9,358 nucleotides of DNA from Flavobacteriaceae bacterium (GTDB lineage Bacteria > Bacteroidota > Bacteroidia > Flavobacteriales > Flavobacteriaceae): the NCBI GenBank assembly GCA_947482805.1, contig CANKLK010000086.1, positions 1 to 9,358 on the forward strand, given 5' to 3'. Shown piece by piece: positions 6,554 to 9,358 of the stretch. Numbering within the stretch: the first letter of the stretch is position 1; every line of letters begins with the position of its first letter. A program made the translations under genes and the position numbers. The notes beneath the pieces were generated by a model that saw only the letters and a list, made by a program, of their open reading frames with translations, had not been told where the DNA came from and did no database searches.

Positions 6554-7804
6554 ATGTTATTCGAAGAATTATCATTATCCAAAAGTATTCAAAGGGCAGT
6601 TTTTGAAGAAGGATACACCAGCCCAACACCTATTCAGGAAAAGGCTATCCCATTTATTTTAGCAGGAAAAGATTTAGTAGGATGCGCTCAAACTGGTACC
6701 GGAAAAACAGCGGCTTTTGCTATCCCAATTATACACAATTTGCATCGCATGATTGGGTCATCCAAAAAAACAAAAGAAATTCGTTGTTTAGTGGTAACGC
6801 CAACCCGCGAATTGGCAGTTCAGATTGGCGAAAGTTTTGACACTTATGGAAAGTACACCAACATCAGGCAATTAACTGTATTTGGTGGTGTTTCGCAAGT
6901 GCCACAAGTAGACCAATTGAAGAAAGGTATTGACATTTTGATTGCTACACCAGGGAGATTATTAGATTTACACAAACAAGGTTTTATTGATTTTGATAGT
7001 CTGCATTATTTAGTTTTAGACGAATCCGATTTGATGCTCGATATGGGTTTCATAAACGATGTTAGAAAAATTGTTAAATTGGTTCCAACGAACAGACAAA
7101 CTTTACTTTTTTCGGCAACAATGCCAATGGCAATTCGCGAATTAGCCGATACTTTTTTAAACAAACCAGAGTATGTTTCGGTAACACCAGTTTCATCGAC
7201 AGCAGAAATTATTGAGCAGCAAATCTATTTTGTGGACAAGACAGACAAACGTGCTTTGTTATATCATTTGATACGCAATGAAAACCTCAGCAATGTATTG
7301 GTTTTTGTAAGAACCAAACACGGCGCAGACAATGTGGTTAAAGCATTAAAAAAACATGGAGTTAATGCCGAAGCAATTCACGGCGACAAATCACAAACAG
7401 CAAGACAACGAGTTTTAGACCATTTTAAAAACAAAGAAATCTCTGTTTTGGTTGCTACCGATATTGCAGCACGAGGTATTGATATTGAAAGTTTACCGTA
7501 TGTAATCAATTTTGATTTGCCAAATATACCTGAAACTTATGTTCATCGAATTGGTAGAACTGGTCGTGCTGGAAACGGCGGAATATCGATTTCGTTTTGC
7601 AGCAAAGACGAGGAAACTTACTGGAAGGACATTCAGAAACTGATAAAGGTTAATGTAAAAACTATTAAAGACCATCCTTTTCCATGGAAAGATGCTGAAC
7701 CAAATCAAGAAGCTAAACCCGATTTGAGAAACAAAAAGAAACCTGAAGGAAGTAATTCCAGAAAATCGGAAGCTTCAAAGAAGAATAAAAAACGCTGGTA
7801 TTAA
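6554..7804 (+). CDS. DEAD-box ATP-dependent RNA helicase (RhlE-like), motif II DESD
   Basis: A 416-residue two-lobed RNA helicase that should unwind or remodel RNA duplexes using ATP, probably in ribosome assembly, RNA decay or cold adaptation. Motifs in order: Q motif TSPTPIQ (22-28), I AQTGTGKT (45-52), Ia PTRELA (83-88), Ib TPGR (132-135), II DESD (156-159), III SAT (187-189), IV LVFVRT (249-254), V ATDIAARGID (301-310), VI HRIGRTGRAG (331-340). The C-terminal tail from about 378 is basic and low-complexity (RNKKKPEG, KKNKKRWY), as in RhlE-type proteins, and likely helps RNA binding. Motif II has Ser in place of the usual Ala; the acidic catalytic residues are intact, so activity is expected. 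The ATG at 6554 follows the promoter and leader hairpin. The stop overlaps that of the convergent kinase gene. No exact orthologue is assigned. Confidence 0.95.
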   Translation: MLFEELSLSKSIQRAVFEEGYTSPTPIQEKAIPFILAGKDLVGCAQTGTGKTAAFAIPIIHNLHRMIGSSKKTKEIRCLVVTPTRELAVQIGESFDTYGKYTNIRQLTVFGGVSQVPQVDQLKKGIDILIATPGRLLDLHKQGFIDFDSLHYLVLDESDLMLDMGFINDVRKIVKLVPTNRQTLLFSATMPMAIRELADTFLNKPEYVSVTPVSSTAEIIEQQIYFVDKTDKRALLYHLIRNENLSNVLVFVRTKHGADNVVKALKKHGVNAEAIHGDKSQTARQRVLDHFKNKEISVLVATDIAARGIDIESLPYVINFDLPNIPETYVHRIGRTGRAGNGGISISFCSKDEETYWKDIQKLIKVNVKTIKDHPFPWKDAEPNQEAKPDLRNKKKPEGSNSRKSEASKKNKKRWY

Positions 7805-9357
7805 TTAGCGGTTTCTCTTTTATTAACTTGATTTTGAATGACCTGAAATAACATTGAAGGCTCGAAAGGTTTCATCAAAACATCATTCATTCCAACAGAT
7901 ATAGCTTGTTCCGCTACTTCTTGTTTGTCAAAAGCAGTCAGGGCAATAATGGGAATAGTAATTCCTTTTTCTCTTATTTTTCGTGAAGTATCAAAACCGT
8001 TGATTAATGGCATGTTGATATCCATTAATACTAAATCAAACGATTCGCGTTCCAAAGCAACCAAAGCAGCAAAACCATCATCAACAATGGTGCAACTCAT
8101 ATTGCTTACCTCAATCATTTTTTTGGTTACAACCTGATTAATTTTATTGTCTTCAACAACCAATATGTTATATAATTGGCTAGTCGATAAATCTACCTCT
8201 ATATTATTTATAATATCTTTTGATTTGTCTTCATCAAATTCAAATCCGATAGTGAATGAAAAAGTAGTTCCAACATTTTCTTCACTAACAATATCAATTT
8301 CACTATTAAATAATTTTATCAAACTTGAAACAATAGATAATCCTAAACCTGTGCCTTGATAATCTTCTTCTTTTCTTTCTATCTGAACAAACTTTTCGAA
8401 GATTTTTTCTTGATCTTCTTTTGCAATCCCGATTCCTGTGTCTTTAACTTTAAATTCAATAAAGTATGTTTTGTCTTTTACATATTTCAAATCGGCAAAA
8501 ATAGCAACTTCGCCGTTCTTGGTAAACTTCAAAGCATTGCTTACCAGGTTCATAATAATTTGAGATAACCGAAGTTTATCACCAATTAAAAATTCAGGTA
8601 TGGCTGTATCAATTTCAACAGTTAATACATCATTGTTCTTATCAGCGATGTATTCGACAGAATTTTTTATCATAGTGATTTCATCTGTCAAGTTGAAAAT
8701 CAAACTTTCTAACACTATTCTTTTTTCCTCTATTTTATTGATTTGAAGAATATCATTAACCAAAGAGAGCAAGTATTTAGCAGAAAACTTTAAGGATTTT
8801 AAATGTGGACTATTGAACAATTCTTTATGTTCGTCTAAAATTATATTGGTAATTCCAATAACTCCATACAAAGGTGTTCTCAATTCATGAGTAATAGTAG
8901 AAACAAATTGTGATTTGAGTTGAGAGGCTTCTTCTGCTTTTTCTTTGGCCTCTATTAAAGCTTCATTAACCAATTGTAATTCTTGATTAGCTTGTTCTCT
9001 AATTTTTACGTTTTTATATAAAGTCAATAACAATAACAATAAAATTATTAAGATAATTATAAATAGTATTATGATTAACTTAGAATCTTTTTTACTTTGT
9101 TGATGCTTTTCGTTTACTAATTCAATTCGTTCCAATTGGTTTTTGTATTCGTCTAGCTCAATTTGCAAAGCTGCTTTTTGTAGTTTATTTAACTTATCTT
9201 CTGAATAAACAACTTTGCTTAGTGAATCTGATTTTTCATTATACTTTTTTGCTTTTTCAGGTTCTTGATAGCGTTTGTAATGGTGAACTAAGTTATCATA
9301 AATACTAATTAAGTATGAGTCGTATCGAATCTCCTTAGCTATTTCCTGGGCTTTAGC
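7801..9357 (-). CDS. Hybrid sensor histidine kinase/response regulator with TPR sensor region, 5' partial
   Basis: The frame is open to the right edge, giving 518 C-terminal residues; the TTG at 9168 is internal. Residues 1-45 look like the end of a TPR array (AQEIAKEI, then LVHHYKRYQEPEKAKKY). A helical linker leads to one membrane segment at about 94-114 (LIIILFIIILIILLLLLLTL). A short coiled coil follows, then a HisKA domain with phosphoacceptor His157 in THELRTPL. The HATPase domain has its N box in NLVSNALKF, G1 in DTGIGIAKED and G2 in GTGLGLSIV. A C-terminal receiver has acidic VVEDN, phosphoacceptor Asp446 in LMDINMP, ALTAF and Lys496 in MKPF. All key residues are present. By family precedent the TPR part is periplasmic and a phosphorelay to an off-window partner is expected; no regulator or Hpt gene is visible. 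It converges on the helicase gene with overlapping stops. Confidence 0.95.
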   Translation of the reverse strand, partial: AKAQEIAKEIRYDSYLISIYDNLVHHYKRYQEPEKAKKYNEKSDSLSKVVYSEDKLNKLQKAALQIELDEYKNQLERIELVNEKHQQSKKDSKLIIILFIIILIILLLLLLTLYKNVKIREQANQELQLVNEALIEAKEKAEEASQLKSQFVSTITHELRTPLYGVIGITNIILDEHKELFNSPHLKSLKFSAKYLLSLVNDILQINKIEEKRIVLESLIFNLTDEITMIKNSVEYIADKNNDVLTVEIDTAIPEFLIGDKLRLSQIIMNLVSNALKFTKNGEVAIFADLKYVKDKTYFIEFKVKDTGIGIAKEDQEKIFEKFVQIERKEEDYQGTGLGLSIVSSLIKLFNSEIDIVSEENVGTTFSFTIGFEFDEDKSKDIINNIEVDLSTSQLYNILVVEDNKINQVVTKKMIEVSNMSCTIVDDGFAALVALERESFDLVLMDINMPLINGFDTSRKIREKGITIPIIALTAFDKQEVAEQAISVGMNDVLMKPFEPSMLFQVIQNQVNKRETAN

Positions 9358-9358
9358 A

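Noticed and set aside
7925..8568. Three consecutive 70-codon open frames on the plus strand
   Set aside because: They lie wholly antisense to conserved kinase and receiver coding sequence, have low-complexity translations and no promoter or family resemblance.
9018..9072. AAT/AAC-rich simple repeat
   Set aside because: It encodes the Leu/Ile-rich membrane segment of the kinase on the minus strand, so the low complexity is explained by coding.
9166..9168. TTG as the start of the hybrid histidine kinase
   Set aside because: The frame stays open for 63 more codons to the window edge and encodes TPR-like sequence, so this is an internal Leu codon.

Overview
The window looks like an ordinary chromosomal segment of a member of the Flavobacteriaceae, probably Flavobacterium or a close relative. 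The DNA is AT-rich and the starts lack Shine-Dalgarno sequences. Several genes are preceded by the Bacteroidota-type -7 element TAnnTTTG. The protein set also fits: a PD40/OmpA-type envelope protein, a formimidoylglutamase route of histidine breakdown, and a TPR hybrid histidine kinase. No mobile element, CRISPR array, tRNA or rRNA is visible.

Layout from left to right. Positions 2-763 (+) hold the C-terminal part of an OmpA-family envelope protein with a PD40 motif, a carboxypeptidase-regulatory-like domain and a peptidoglycan-binding OmpA domain. A strong intrinsic terminator follows and abuts the -7 element of nhaA (824-1975, +), a Na+/H+ antiporter. nhaA converges on corA (1990-3060, -), a divalent cation channel, across a 14-base gap made of a 7-base tandem repeat. 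corA is divergent from hutI (3129-4364, +, imidazolonepropionase). An antisense gene for an unrecognised membrane-anchored coiled-coil protein (4419-5303, -) separates hutI from hutG (5398-6435, +, formimidoylglutamase). A 118-base gap carries heptameric repeats in opposite orientation on its two sides, a -7 element and a leader hairpin. It precedes a DEAD-box RNA helicase (6554-7804, +) whose motif II reads DESD. The helicase stop codon overlaps the stop of a convergent hybrid histidine kinase/response regulator (7801-9357, -), whose N-terminus lies beyond the window.

Functionally, hutI and hutG catalyse the last two steps of histidine degradation to glutamate and formamide; hutH and hutU are not here. 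nhaA and corA are housekeeping ion transporters. The other genes are not obviously linked in function. I found no convincing new multi-gene system. The most noteworthy points are the two heptameric intergenic repeats, the hut pair interrupted by an antisense gene with a strand-asymmetric terminator, the terminator/promoter overlap that makes nhaA nearly leaderless, the DESD helicase, and the unassigned C-terminal domain of the coiled-coil protein.
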